Below are positions 1 through 6,696 of a stretch of 9,334 nucleotides of DNA, piece after piece. Source of the DNA: NZWG01 sp964478995 (GTDB lineage: Bacteria > Fidelibacterota > Marinisomatia > Marinisomatales > UBA1611); contig CAYZJY010000071.1 of NCBI GenBank assembly GCA_964478995.1, positions 1-9,334 of the forward strand, written 5' to 3'. The notes under the pieces were generated by a model. The model was not told the origin of the DNA. It saw only the letters and a program-made list of their open reading frames with translations, and made no database searches. Positions within the stretch are counted from its first letter, which is position 1; each line of letters begins with the position of its first letter. Both the position numbers and the translations under genes were made by a program.

Positions 1-3000
1 TCTGCATTATCCTCCGTATTGATCACAGCAACTTGGAATTGAGGATCATCATCGTCATTCATTGATAGTTCTGATTGACTGACTTGAAATGCCAATTCAG
101 AGGTATCTGGACTGAAGATCCCCATTTCTTGCCACTCATTTCCTACGATCTCCATTTTTGCTATCTGTAGGGTCCTCTGCTCCTCTTCCAAACCTGTGAT
201 AGCAATACGTACATAACGTATCTCATTCCACTCAATATTCTGTACCTTTTTAAAATTTGACAATGGAACTCGAAAAAGTTTCCAACCCGTTGGCATTCCA
301 TCCTTTTCTGTTGTACCTGCAAGATACGTAGTGTCAGTTAGATTGAAACTGGAAGAAAAATAGTCATTGGTCTTATCAAGAAAGGTTGATCTGTCCAGAT
401 CTTCAGTATCAGGATATTTACCCCCCTCCTGGATCTTGGATCCTGTTCCATTGGACTCTGTCCCGTTCACCTTTGAATAGTCCAAACTCCCTGCCTCATA
501 GTCCCAGTTATCTCCATTTGGATCTTCTGGGTCTACATCATTGGAAAAGTTGACCATGATGGTATCAACAGCATTGTAATACTCAGAATAGGTTCCATTC
601 TCTAGGCAGCCTCCCCAACCATCCTCTGATTCATCAAAGCATCCATCTAAGCCCGTATCTTCGACATCCTCTAAAAATCCATTTCCTAGAGTAAGGCCAG
701 CTGCAGGAATATCTTCCGTGTTTAACTGACCGTTACCATCCATGTCCTCTGATATTTTACCTAGGTCAATATGCAACCTACCAGAGTTACCCTTGACCCA
801 TATCTCAAAGAACTTGCTTTGGATCTGGTCATAGTCCCCCGAATAAAGAGATGTTGTTACCCCTACCCAAAGCGAGTCTGGATCATAATAACTCTGGTAA
901 TCTCTTGCCTTATATCGTAACACCAACACATCTGTTGTCTCATTGCCTGCCCTTAGTGATGTGGATTGATTGGGCCAAATATCCTTCGTTCGGACCGGAA
1001 CATAAGGGTTATACCAGTATAATTTTCCTCTATTCCTTTGACTAAATGGATCAGTGAAGATCGAATCTTGTGCATTGTACTTCAATGGCGCAGAGGCCGC
1101 TTTCCAAAAGCGACGTTGTATTGATGGCGATGTTGTTCTTTTGCTACCTTCAAAATCATCGATGAAAGCAACTCCATCTGGATCACCCGTTTCAGAATTG
1201 CTAATTGAATTAGGATTTGGCAATACCTGTGCTATCTCACCCTCGACAGAGAAAGAAGATATCTTCTCTGCCTCTATCAGAGGTAATTTATCTAACATCC
1301 TTGTCATCCCATCCATTTCCCACTCATATCTTCCATTGAGATCCCATATGAAATTCCTAGTAGGTTCATAGCCAACCTCGACCTTCTCATTGATGATGGA
1401 TTGATTAAAATAAAGAGCAGTGGCACCGATGAAAGAATTTGGCTTTCCCAGATCCATTTGGGCACGAGTTCCAAATATTGTTTTCTTGTCAAAGGAGACC
1501 AACTCATGCTTATCATAGTTAACCTTTAGTTTTGCATTTGGGTCATTAGCAGCATCACCCAAAAGAACGATCGTTCCGGTAAAATAATCTATGTTATAGT
1601 CTAAACCCCGTTTGAGCGTGACCCCATTTTGTATGACCTCCTCACTACCTTCTATCAACATAAAACCCAAGTTTATGGTTGAACTCTGATTAGTGTATGC
1701 AGCCTCTATCATCCATCGATGATCTCCATTGATTTCAGAGGAAGATGAAGAGGTATAAAGAACTCCGGTACCAAGTTGTTCTTTGAGTTGCTCTGATGTC
1801 TGACCACCGATCAATGAATCACCATTCGCAAATGGATGAAGGGCTGGGAACATGAGTTCTCCATCAACCATGTTCATGATGTTTGCCATGTCCTTATCAA
1901 TGATCTCATCATAACTCCGTGTGCCATTCTCATCTAGACTATCAAGACCAAATAGTGTAATGTATGGAAAACTTGAACTTTTGTCCCTATCAGAGACTGG
2001 AGTTGAATTTTTATTGATGACCCGTACATCAAAACCTTCAGGATTTATCTGTGAGGTGCCTAGGTAGTATACATTTTTGAACATTAGCGGCCATGTGGAG
2101 TGATTGGGGTGGCTATTTCGAGGTTTTAGCATCATCAATGCTAGATTTGTCCCCAATGAATCAGGACCATGGCCAACTTCCAATAATGTCTCTCCTGTCT
2201 GGCGGTGTTCAAGAGTAAAGGTACAACCTAAAATGTCTTGAGACACTTGTTCACGCACCCTGATGAATCCAAGGTCGGGGCTAACATAATAATTTGTTCC
2301 CTGCTCCAAACGAACAAAACTTCCCTCTTCATTCTCATCTACATACTGGGTAGTATCAATGGGATTCACATAGGCCATTCCTGTCATGGCGCTAGGATCA
2401 TTGATGTTTATTGATTTATATAATTCAAAATTTTTCACTACAACATCGCCAATTAAATGCAATCCATTTCTGAGTGGGTAAAAAGAAGGTATTCCAACAG
2501 GTGTAGATACAAAGAATGTATCAACACCATCTCTGAACCAGGGATGAATAAAGAAATAACGGTTCTTCATCCAATCTACATCTCTTATTTGCTGTGTACT
2601 ACTTTGGCCACCTCCTTCCCATTCTGATTGTTCTTTCTTTGATTTTTCAATTGATGCTATTGTGGTCACGTCAATTGGTCCAAGTTTGGAGATGGCCTTT
2701 ATTCCGAATAATCCCTGATTCTTTCCAGAAAAAGTCACATATTTTGTTGAAGGTAATGAAAGAGAGATATTTCCAGCTTCAACCTCTTGTATGATGTCAT
2801 CTTCATGACCTTCATAGGAAATACGGATGTTATTCTCCCATTCGAATTGGCGCTCTGAGTCCTGATCCATTGCTACCGTGATCCTATCACCGATCTTCCC
2901 CTGGATGTTAAGGTTTTGTTTTTGATCGAATTCTAGGTGGGTGTTCTGTGTCTCATTGAGGGTCGAGCGAACCAGTTCCTGATCTTGGAATACCATCTTA

Positions 3001-3539
3001 CCATTGATATTAACATTGCCACTCACCTGCAAGGAGGCCCTACCCAACTTTCCAATATCCACTCCAACGACCTCAAGCATTTGCCCCCTGCCTTTTCTAA
3101 CATCGTCTTTTGCCTTGTCCTGCATGAACTCAAGAAATTTGACATGCCACTTTTGCTGCTGCATCATCTCAAGATACCAGTCAACTGATGCTGTAAAGGG
3201 AATCTTTAAGGATTTTCCATTGATGGATTCCTCAATTGTTATCGTCCTCCAATCTCTTGATAGTTTTATATCTAATTTCTTAAGACCGAATACATAGTTT
3301 AGTAATCCCACATGTTTTGGAATTGAATCATTAGGTAGCACCAAAGAATTATTATGACGAGGAAAAGGATCAACAACAAAGGAGGTTGATGGAATGATAC
3401 TAGGCAATAAGATATCATGCGACAGATCAGGATCTGCGCTAACATCCTGCGCAAAGAGGCAGGATAAGGATAGACCTAGCCAAAGACCAGTGAAATAGAT
3501 CTGGCCAAAAAAAGGTTTGTGTTTTTGTTTAAGGTTCAA
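1..3539 (-). CDS. sprA: SprA, T9SS outer-membrane translocon (3' part missing)
   Basis: SprA is the very large outer-membrane beta-barrel through which the type IX secretion system exports folded proteins. The frame stays open from a TTG at 3539 to the left edge, about 1,179 codons; known SprA proteins are near 2,400 residues, so roughly half is visible. Residues 1-30 form a signal peptide (basic KQKHK, hydrophobic core, cleavage after LFA before QD). Around residues 210-290 lies the SprA N-terminal repeat module (GKIGDRIT, FEWENNIRISYEG, DDIIQEVEAGNISL, GLFGIKA). A second family block covers about 575-735 (KRGLDYNIDYFTGTI, LDKLPLIEAE, SVEGEIAQVLPNPN), followed by the signature IDDFEGS near 790-797. 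An acidic insert with two cysteines lies near 945-985. No in-frame ATG or GTG exists between the upstream stop (about 3572) and the mature protein, so the start is TTG 3539 or CTG 3545. It lies 28 nt downstream of rdgB. Identity is secure from family motifs; the exact start is inferred. Confidence 0.93.
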   Translation of the reverse strand, partial: MNLKQKHKPFFGQIYFTGLWLGLSLSCLFAQDVSADPDLSHDILLPSIIPSTSFVVDPFPRHNNSLVLPNDSIPKHVGLLNYVFGLKKLDIKLSRDWRTITIEESINGKSLKIPFTASVDWYLEMMQQQKWHVKFLEFMQDKAKDDVRKGRGQMLEVVGVDIGKLGRASLQVSGNVNINGKMVFQDQELVRSTLNETQNTHLEFDQKQNLNIQGKIGDRITVAMDQDSERQFEWENNIRISYEGHEDDIIQEVEAGNISLSLPSTKYVTFSGKNQGLFGIKAISKLGPIDVTTIASIEKSKKEQSEWEGGGQSSTQQIRDVDWMKNRYFFIHPWFRDGVDTFFVSTPVGIPSFYPLRNGLHLIGDVVVKNFELYKSININDPSAMTGMAYVNPIDTTQYVDENEEGSFVRLEQGTNYYVSPDLGFIRVREQVSQDILGCTFTLEHRQTGETLLEVGHGPDSLGTNLALMMLKPRNSHPNHSTWPLMFKNVYYLGTSQINPEGFDVRVINKNSTPVSDRDKSSSFPYITLFGLDSLDENGTRSYDEIIDKDMANIMNMVDGELMFPALHPFANGDSLIGGQTSEQLKEQLGTGVLYTSSSSSEINGDHRWMIEAAYTNQSSTINLGFMLIEGSEEVIQNGVTLKRGLDYNIDYFTGTIVLLGDAANDPNAKLKVNYDKHELVSFDKKTIFGTRAQMDLGKPNSFIGATALYFNQSIINEKVEVGYEPTRNFIWDLNGRYEWEMDGMTRMLDKLPLIEAEKISSFSVEGEIAQVLPNPNSISNSETGDPDGVAFIDDFEGSKRTTSPSIQRRFWKAASAPLKYNAQDSIFTDPFSQRNRGKLYWYNPYVPVRTKDIWPNQSTSLRAGNETTDVLVLRYKARDYQSYYDPDSLWVGVTTSLYSGDYDQIQSKFFEIWVKGNSGRLHIDLGKISEDMDGNGQLNTEDIPAAGLTLGNGFLEDVEDTGLDGCFDESEDGWGGCLENGTYSEYYNAVDTIMVNFSNDVDPEDPNGDNWDYEAGSLDYSKVNGTESNGTGSKIQEGGKYPDTEDLDRSTFLDKTNDYFSSSFNLTDTTYLAGTTEKDGMPTGWKLFRVPLSNFKKVQNIEWNEIRYVRIAITGLEEEQRTLQIAKMEIVGNEWQEMGIFSPDTSELAFQVSQSELSMNDDDDPQFQVAVINTEDNA

Positions 3540-3567
3540 GTTCAGTCTTGATCTAACTGATACCGAT

Positions 3568-4188
3568 TTATCCTATATTCACTCCTTTTTCAAAATAAGG
3601 TTTTAATAGTTTTCTCATTTCAATTAATGCCCGCCCTCTGTGACTTATCTTATTTTTCTCATTTTGAGTCATTTCTGCAAAAGTTAGGTCTTGTCCTACA
3701 GGTTGGAAAATTGGATCATATCCAAATCCATCCTCTCCCTTGGTATCCAAGGTTATTATTCCTTCTACGATACCCTCAGAAAAGAGTTCCCTAGACCCAT
3801 CAACGAAAGAGATGATGGTCCTAAATCGTGCAGTGCGCCTATCAATGGGTAAACCTTGCAACTGGGTCAATAATTTGTTCACATTATCTTCAAAAGTTGG
3901 GTTTTTTCCAGCATAGCGCGCAGAATAAACACCAGGTGCCCCATCAAGAGCGTCAACCTCTAGTCCAGTATCATCTGCCAAAGAAGGAAGACCGGTAAGT
4001 TCATGCACAGTACGTGCTTTGATGAATGAGTTTTCAATGAGCGTGGTTCCTGTTTCCTCTATGTCTCCTATTTGGGGGTACGCATCTAATCCAACTATGA
4101 CAATGCCCATATCAGCCAGAAGAGCATTCATTTCTTCTTGCTTATGGACATTATGCGTGGCCAAAACCAGTGTTATTCCTCGAGACAT
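3568..4188 (-). CDS. rdgB: RdgB/HAM1 family dITP/XTP pyrophosphatase
   Basis: Cytosolic house-cleaning enzyme that hydrolyses dITP, ITP and XTP to the monophosphate and pyrophosphate, keeping deaminated purines out of nucleic acids. With the start at 4188 it has 206 residues, normal for the family (about 190-205). Family motifs occur in order: LATHNVHKQEE (9-19, phosphate and substrate contact), EETGTTLIENSFIKA (44-58), ADDTGLEVDAL (71-81, with catalytic Asp72/Asp73), GVYSARYAG (86-94), GFGYDPIF (154-161) and KISHRGRAL (180-188). The frame stays open to an ATG at 4305, but those 39 extra residues have no counterpart in the family and overlap both candidate promoters. ATG 4188, or ATG 4197 three codons earlier, is therefore preferred; an AGTAGGG stretch lies 11 nt before 4188. 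sprA begins 28 nt downstream on the same strand and may be co-transcribed. Confidence 0.95.
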   Translation of the reverse strand: MSRGITLVLATHNVHKQEEMNALLADMGIVIVGLDAYPQIGDIEETGTTLIENSFIKARTVHELTGLPSLADDTGLEVDALDGAPGVYSARYAGKNPTFEDNVNKLLTQLQGLPIDRRTARFRTIISFVDGSRELFSEGIVEGIITLDTKGEDGFGYDPIFQPVGQDLTFAEMTQNEKNKISHRGRALIEMRKLLKPYFEKGVNIG

Positions 4189-4219
4189 GGTGAACATAAC
4201 CCTACTAAAAATGCCGAGA

Positions 4220-4248
4220 AACATATGTGTAATCGCTACATGAGTCAA
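4220..4248 (-). promoter_or_regulatory. Candidate sigma70-type promoter for rdgB-sprA (proximal)
   Basis: On the minus strand, TTGACT (4243-4248) is followed after a 17-bp spacer by TATGTT (4220-4225), matching the -35 and -10 consensus at 5/6 and 4/6 positions. Transcription would begin near 4213, about 25 nt before the rdgB ATG at 4188, which supports that start over the one at 4305. The spacing is ideal, but the DNA is AT-rich and a chance match is possible. Bacteroidota also often use a different promoter consensus. Confidence 0.4.
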
Positions 4249-4250
4249 GG

Positions 4251-4278
4251 AGTATATATTTAGTGAATTTTTGATCAA
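4251..4278 (-). promoter_or_regulatory. Candidate sigma70-type promoter for rdgB-sprA (distal)
   Basis: On the minus strand, TTGATC (4273-4278) is followed after 16 bp by TATACT (4251-4256), a 4/6 and a 5/6 match to the -35 and -10 boxes. It would start transcription near 4245, in tandem with the proximal candidate. It lies in the AT-rich spacer between rdgB and the divergent tRNA, where a promoter is expected. This is sequence resemblance only. Confidence 0.3.
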
Positions 4279-4311
4279 ATATTTTTGTTTTACACAAGTG
4301 ACCAAGTAATT

Positions 4312-4339
4312 TTGCCCCGCTTTTTATTTATATCACAAT
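4312..4339 (+). promoter_or_regulatory. Weak candidate promoter for tRNA-Phe
   Basis: TTGCCC (4312-4317) and CACAAT (4334-4339) are 16 bp apart, each a 4/6 match to the -35 and -10 boxes. Transcription would start near 4346, only about 2 nt before the mature tRNA 5' end, an unusually short leader. The tRNA needs a promoter somewhere in 4189-4347 because rdgB is divergent, but this assignment is tentative. Confidence 0.2.
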
Positions 4340-4347
4340 ATTTTTGT

Positions 4348-4420
4348 GGCTCGGTAGCTCAGTTGGTAGAGCAGTGGACTGAAAATCCATGTGTCGCTGG
4401 TTCGATTCCGGCCCGAGCCA
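4348..4420 (+). tRNA. tRNA-Phe (anticodon GAA)
   Basis: A complete 73-nt cloverleaf. The acceptor stem GGCTCGG (4348-4354) pairs perfectly with CCGAGCC (4413-4419), with discriminator A at 4420. The D arm contains GCTC, AGTTGGTAGA and GAGC. The anticodon stem pairs GTGGA with TCCAT (one G-U) around the loop CTGAAAA, giving anticodon GAA for phenylalanine. The T arm is GCTGG, TTCGATT, CCGGC (4396-4412). The 3' CCA is not encoded (CTT follows), so it must be added by tRNA nucleotidyltransferase. A T-rich run without a hairpin follows. Confidence 0.97.
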
Positions 4421-4466
4421 CTTTTCTTTTATTTCTTTAACTTTCTATTCGATCTATTTAAAATAA

Positions 4467-5480
4467 ATGAACCATAGGCCATACTTTGTACCTTGCATCT
4501 TTTTATTTGCTCTGATCTCATGCTCAGATAAGGAAGATGATATTGAGGATGATGTTATTCCCATTGATACAACACTCGTAGGGACACATGGGAGACTACA
4601 AGTAATAGGGAACCAGATCCTTGATAAAAATGGTGCCGAGATCTCTCTTGCTGGAAATAGTTTTTTTTGGAGTAATGATAATTGGGGCGGTGAGCGTTAT
4701 TACAATAGTGAGGTTGTCTCATGGTTAAAACAGGATTGGAACACGACCATCGTCCGTGCTGCAATGGGCGTTGAGGATCCTGGTGGATATCTTGATAATA
4801 AGATGGGGAATAAAGATCGCGTCAAAGTTATCGTGGATGCTGCAATAGAATTAGGTATCTACGTGATCATTGATTGGCATTCCCATCATGCAGAAGACCA
4901 CGAAGATGAGGCGATATTATTCTTTGAGGAAATGGCAACTCTTTATGGTCACCATGACCATGTGATCTATGAATTATATAATGAGCCATTAGATATCTCA
5001 TGGAGCAATACGATCAAACCATATGCTCTTGCTGTCACATCTGCAATTCGCGCCATCGATCCAGATAATCTTATTGTTGTAGGTACACCTGAATGGTCTC
5101 AAAGAATAGATCTCGCTGCCGAAGATCCAATTACAGAATTTCAAAACATTGCTTATTCACTTCATTTTTATACTGCCTTTCACCATCAATGGCTTCGAGA
5201 CAGAGCAAGTGCTGCACTTGAAAGCGGAATCCCCATATTCGTAACAGAGTGGGGTTCAATAGGCTATAGCCTAGTAGATACAGAGGCCAATGATTGGATG
5301 ACCTGGTGCTTTACCAACAAGATCATTCACTGCAACTGGGCAGTAAATGACAAAGAGGAGGAGTGGTCCATTCTTATACCTGGTGCAAGCACCAATGGCG
5401 GGTGGCAAGAAAATGAATTGACTGATGCAGGTAGATTGGCAAAGAATATTATATCAAACTGGCCAACATCTAATCCTTAG
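4467..5480 (+). CDS. GH5 glycoside hydrolase lipoprotein (endo-beta-glucanase-like)
   Basis: A 337-residue secreted retaining glycoside hydrolase of family 5, most like subfamily GH5_2 endo-1,4-beta-glucanases, so cellulose or a related beta-glucan is the likely substrate. A lipoprotein signal (hydrophobic core, lipobox LISC with Cys19) precedes an acidic stretch SDKEDDIEDD. The TIM barrel covers about 42-330: LAGNSFFWSN (61-70), Arg97 in IVRAAM, IIDWHSHH (134-141), the acid/base Glu173 in YELYNEP, LHFYTAF with His233, the nucleophile Glu261 in FVTEWGS, and a late WAVNDKEEEW segment contributing aromatic residues. All expected catalytic residues are present. There is no carbohydrate-binding module and no T9SS C-terminal domain, so export is by the Sec/lipoprotein route. 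The ATG has an A/T-rich upstream region without Shine-Dalgarno. It lies 46 nt after tRNA-Phe, with no clear promoter between them, and ends 9 bp from the convergent alkB. Subfamily and substrate are inferred. Confidence 0.93.
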   Translation: MNHRPYFVPCIFLFALISCSDKEDDIEDDVIPIDTTLVGTHGRLQVIGNQILDKNGAEISLAGNSFFWSNDNWGGERYYNSEVVSWLKQDWNTTIVRAAMGVEDPGGYLDNKMGNKDRVKVIVDAAIELGIYVIIDWHSHHAEDHEDEAILFFEEMATLYGHHDHVIYELYNEPLDISWSNTIKPYALAVTSAIRAIDPDNLIVVGTPEWSQRIDLAAEDPITEFQNIAYSLHFYTAFHHQWLRDRASAALESGIPIFVTEWGSIGYSLVDTEANDWMTWCFTNKIIHCNWAVNDKEEEWSILIPGASTNGGWQENELTDAGRLAKNIISNWPTSNP

Positions 5481-5489
5481 ATCTCTGAT

Positions 5490-6647
5490 TCAAGAATGAT
5501 CTAGAAGCAAGGATATGCCACTATTTTTATTTTGCTCTCTAGCAATGGCACGTTCCTCGCTTGTTGCAAATCTCTCATCCCAATCCAACAGTTTTCTTGC
5601 CATCATCCTGTGAAAGAAATATGGTAAGAAGAGAGCCATGTAGAGCATGGTCAAATAGCCCTGAGGCATCATTGGAGCATCTTGATATGAACTGAGCTCC
5701 CAATATCTGAGGTTAGATCTCTCATGATGCGATGAGTGACGAGTAACATTATAAAGGTATATGCTGCTCATGATGCTATTTGAGTTCCATGAATGATGAG
5801 GTAATACAGGTTTGCCCTCAACTCTAACTAGACCATAATGCTCAGAATAGTTAATCACCTCTAGCAATGCTTTGGCAATAAAAGCGCATAATAGATAAAC
5901 GAACATTCCCATTAGTCCCCCAACCAGAAATGAAAGAGTGGTAATTGCAATACTTCTCGCATACCCCAATATCATTTTATTTTTAATGCTCCATGGGGTT
6001 CGGCCTCTTCTTTCAGATTGCTTTAGTTCTAATTTCCAGGCATCTTTCTGCTCTTTGATAGTTGCCCTGATGATGAATCCAAATATGCTCTCACCGCGTT
6101 TGGCGGTTGCGGGGTCACTTGATAGACCAACATTTTTATGATGACCATAGACATGCTCAACGGCAAAGGCACAGTCCCATGAAAGAGCCAATAACCAATT
6201 ACCCATGAACATGTCAAATTTGTTCTTTTTTCGGTGAACCAATTCGTGCCCAGGGACGGTTCCCATGATACCAATGAAAAGCCCCATCAGAGCAACAAGA
6301 CAAACTGCATCTGATCCATTCAATGACCCTCTGACCTCCAAAAGATCAATATTCAAATAGTTCATTATGCTATTTGCAAATAGACCAGTTGGAGCATTAC
6401 TAAGTACAAAAACTGACATAAGAATGATAATGGTCAAAATTATAAAATTCAAATACATGGGAAGATCCAACAAGAATGTGTGCGCATACCTTTGTTCTTC
6501 AGAATCTTCTCTTAAAATCATGTCACCTAGAATAATGAACAGTGAAAAACCCACAAAAAAGAGGGTTGGGTAATATTCACCAAGAAAACAAGCATGAATG
6601 GCGGTAATAAGCGTCAAGGTTGAGATATAGTATTTTAGATATTTCAT
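5490..6647 (-). CDS. alkB: AlkB-family membrane di-iron monooxygenase
   Basis: Integral inner-membrane non-heme di-iron hydroxylase of the AlkB type (alkane 1-monooxygenase), which oxidises terminal methyl groups of medium-chain alkanes using O2 and electrons from rubredoxin. The 385 residues are near the usual length of about 400. All diagnostic metal motifs are present: HELVH (134-138), EHVYGHH (164-170), the AlkB signature NYSEHYG (266-272) and RHSSHH (303-308). The nearby SSDPATAKRGES and PMMPQGY also fit AlkB. Hydrophobic segments lie near 5-21, 28-46, 62-82, 113-131, 232-262 and 330-348. The third box reads VTRHSSHH rather than the common LQRHSDHH, so the protein is somewhat divergent, and a fatty-acid or other alkyl substrate is possible. 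No rubredoxin or rubredoxin reductase gene is in the window. An AGAGG lies 13 nt before the ATG. It follows the metal permease gene by 49 bp on the same strand. Confidence 0.9.
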   Translation of the reverse strand: MKYLKYYISTLTLITAIHACFLGEYYPTLFFVGFSLFIILGDMILREDSEEQRYAHTFLLDLPMYLNFIILTIIILMSVFVLSNAPTGLFANSIMNYLNIDLLEVRGSLNGSDAVCLVALMGLFIGIMGTVPGHELVHRKKNKFDMFMGNWLLALSWDCAFAVEHVYGHHKNVGLSSDPATAKRGESIFGFIIRATIKEQKDAWKLELKQSERRGRTPWSIKNKMILGYARSIAITTLSFLVGGLMGMFVYLLCAFIAKALLEVINYSEHYGLVRVEGKPVLPHHSWNSNSIMSSIYLYNVTRHSSHHERSNLRYWELSSYQDAPMMPQGYLTMLYMALFLPYFFHRMMARKLLDWDERFATSEERAIAREQNKNSGISLLLDHS

Positions 6648-6696
6648 GAATTATCTTTTGCCTCTAACAAACTGATCACTGCATGGAAGAATAATC

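Noticed and set aside
851..3297. Plus-strand open frames of about 60-105 codons across the sprA region
   Set aside because: They are antisense to a continuous SprA frame with clear family motifs and have low-complexity, unrecognisable products.
3456..3470. Lipobox-like SLSC in the SprA signal peptide
   Set aside because: Ser at -3 does not fit the lipobox, and the following LFA before QD is a good type I cleavage site, as expected for SprA.
4189..4305. N-terminal extension of rdgB from an ATG at 4305
   Set aside because: The extra 39 residues have no family counterpart and cover both promoter-like motifs; the canonical start of the fold (ITLVLATHN) fits ATG 4188 or 4197.
4339..4346. TATTTTTG matching the Bacteroidota -7 box TAnnTTTG
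   Set aside because: It would start transcription inside the tRNA-Phe gene, and TTTG is not placed at the right distance upstream; a chance match in T-rich DNA.
5475..5505. Inverted repeat TAGATC/GATCTA at the GH5-alkB junction as a bidirectional terminator
   Set aside because: Only 6 bp of stem with a 14-nt loop and no T-tract on either strand; too weak to call.
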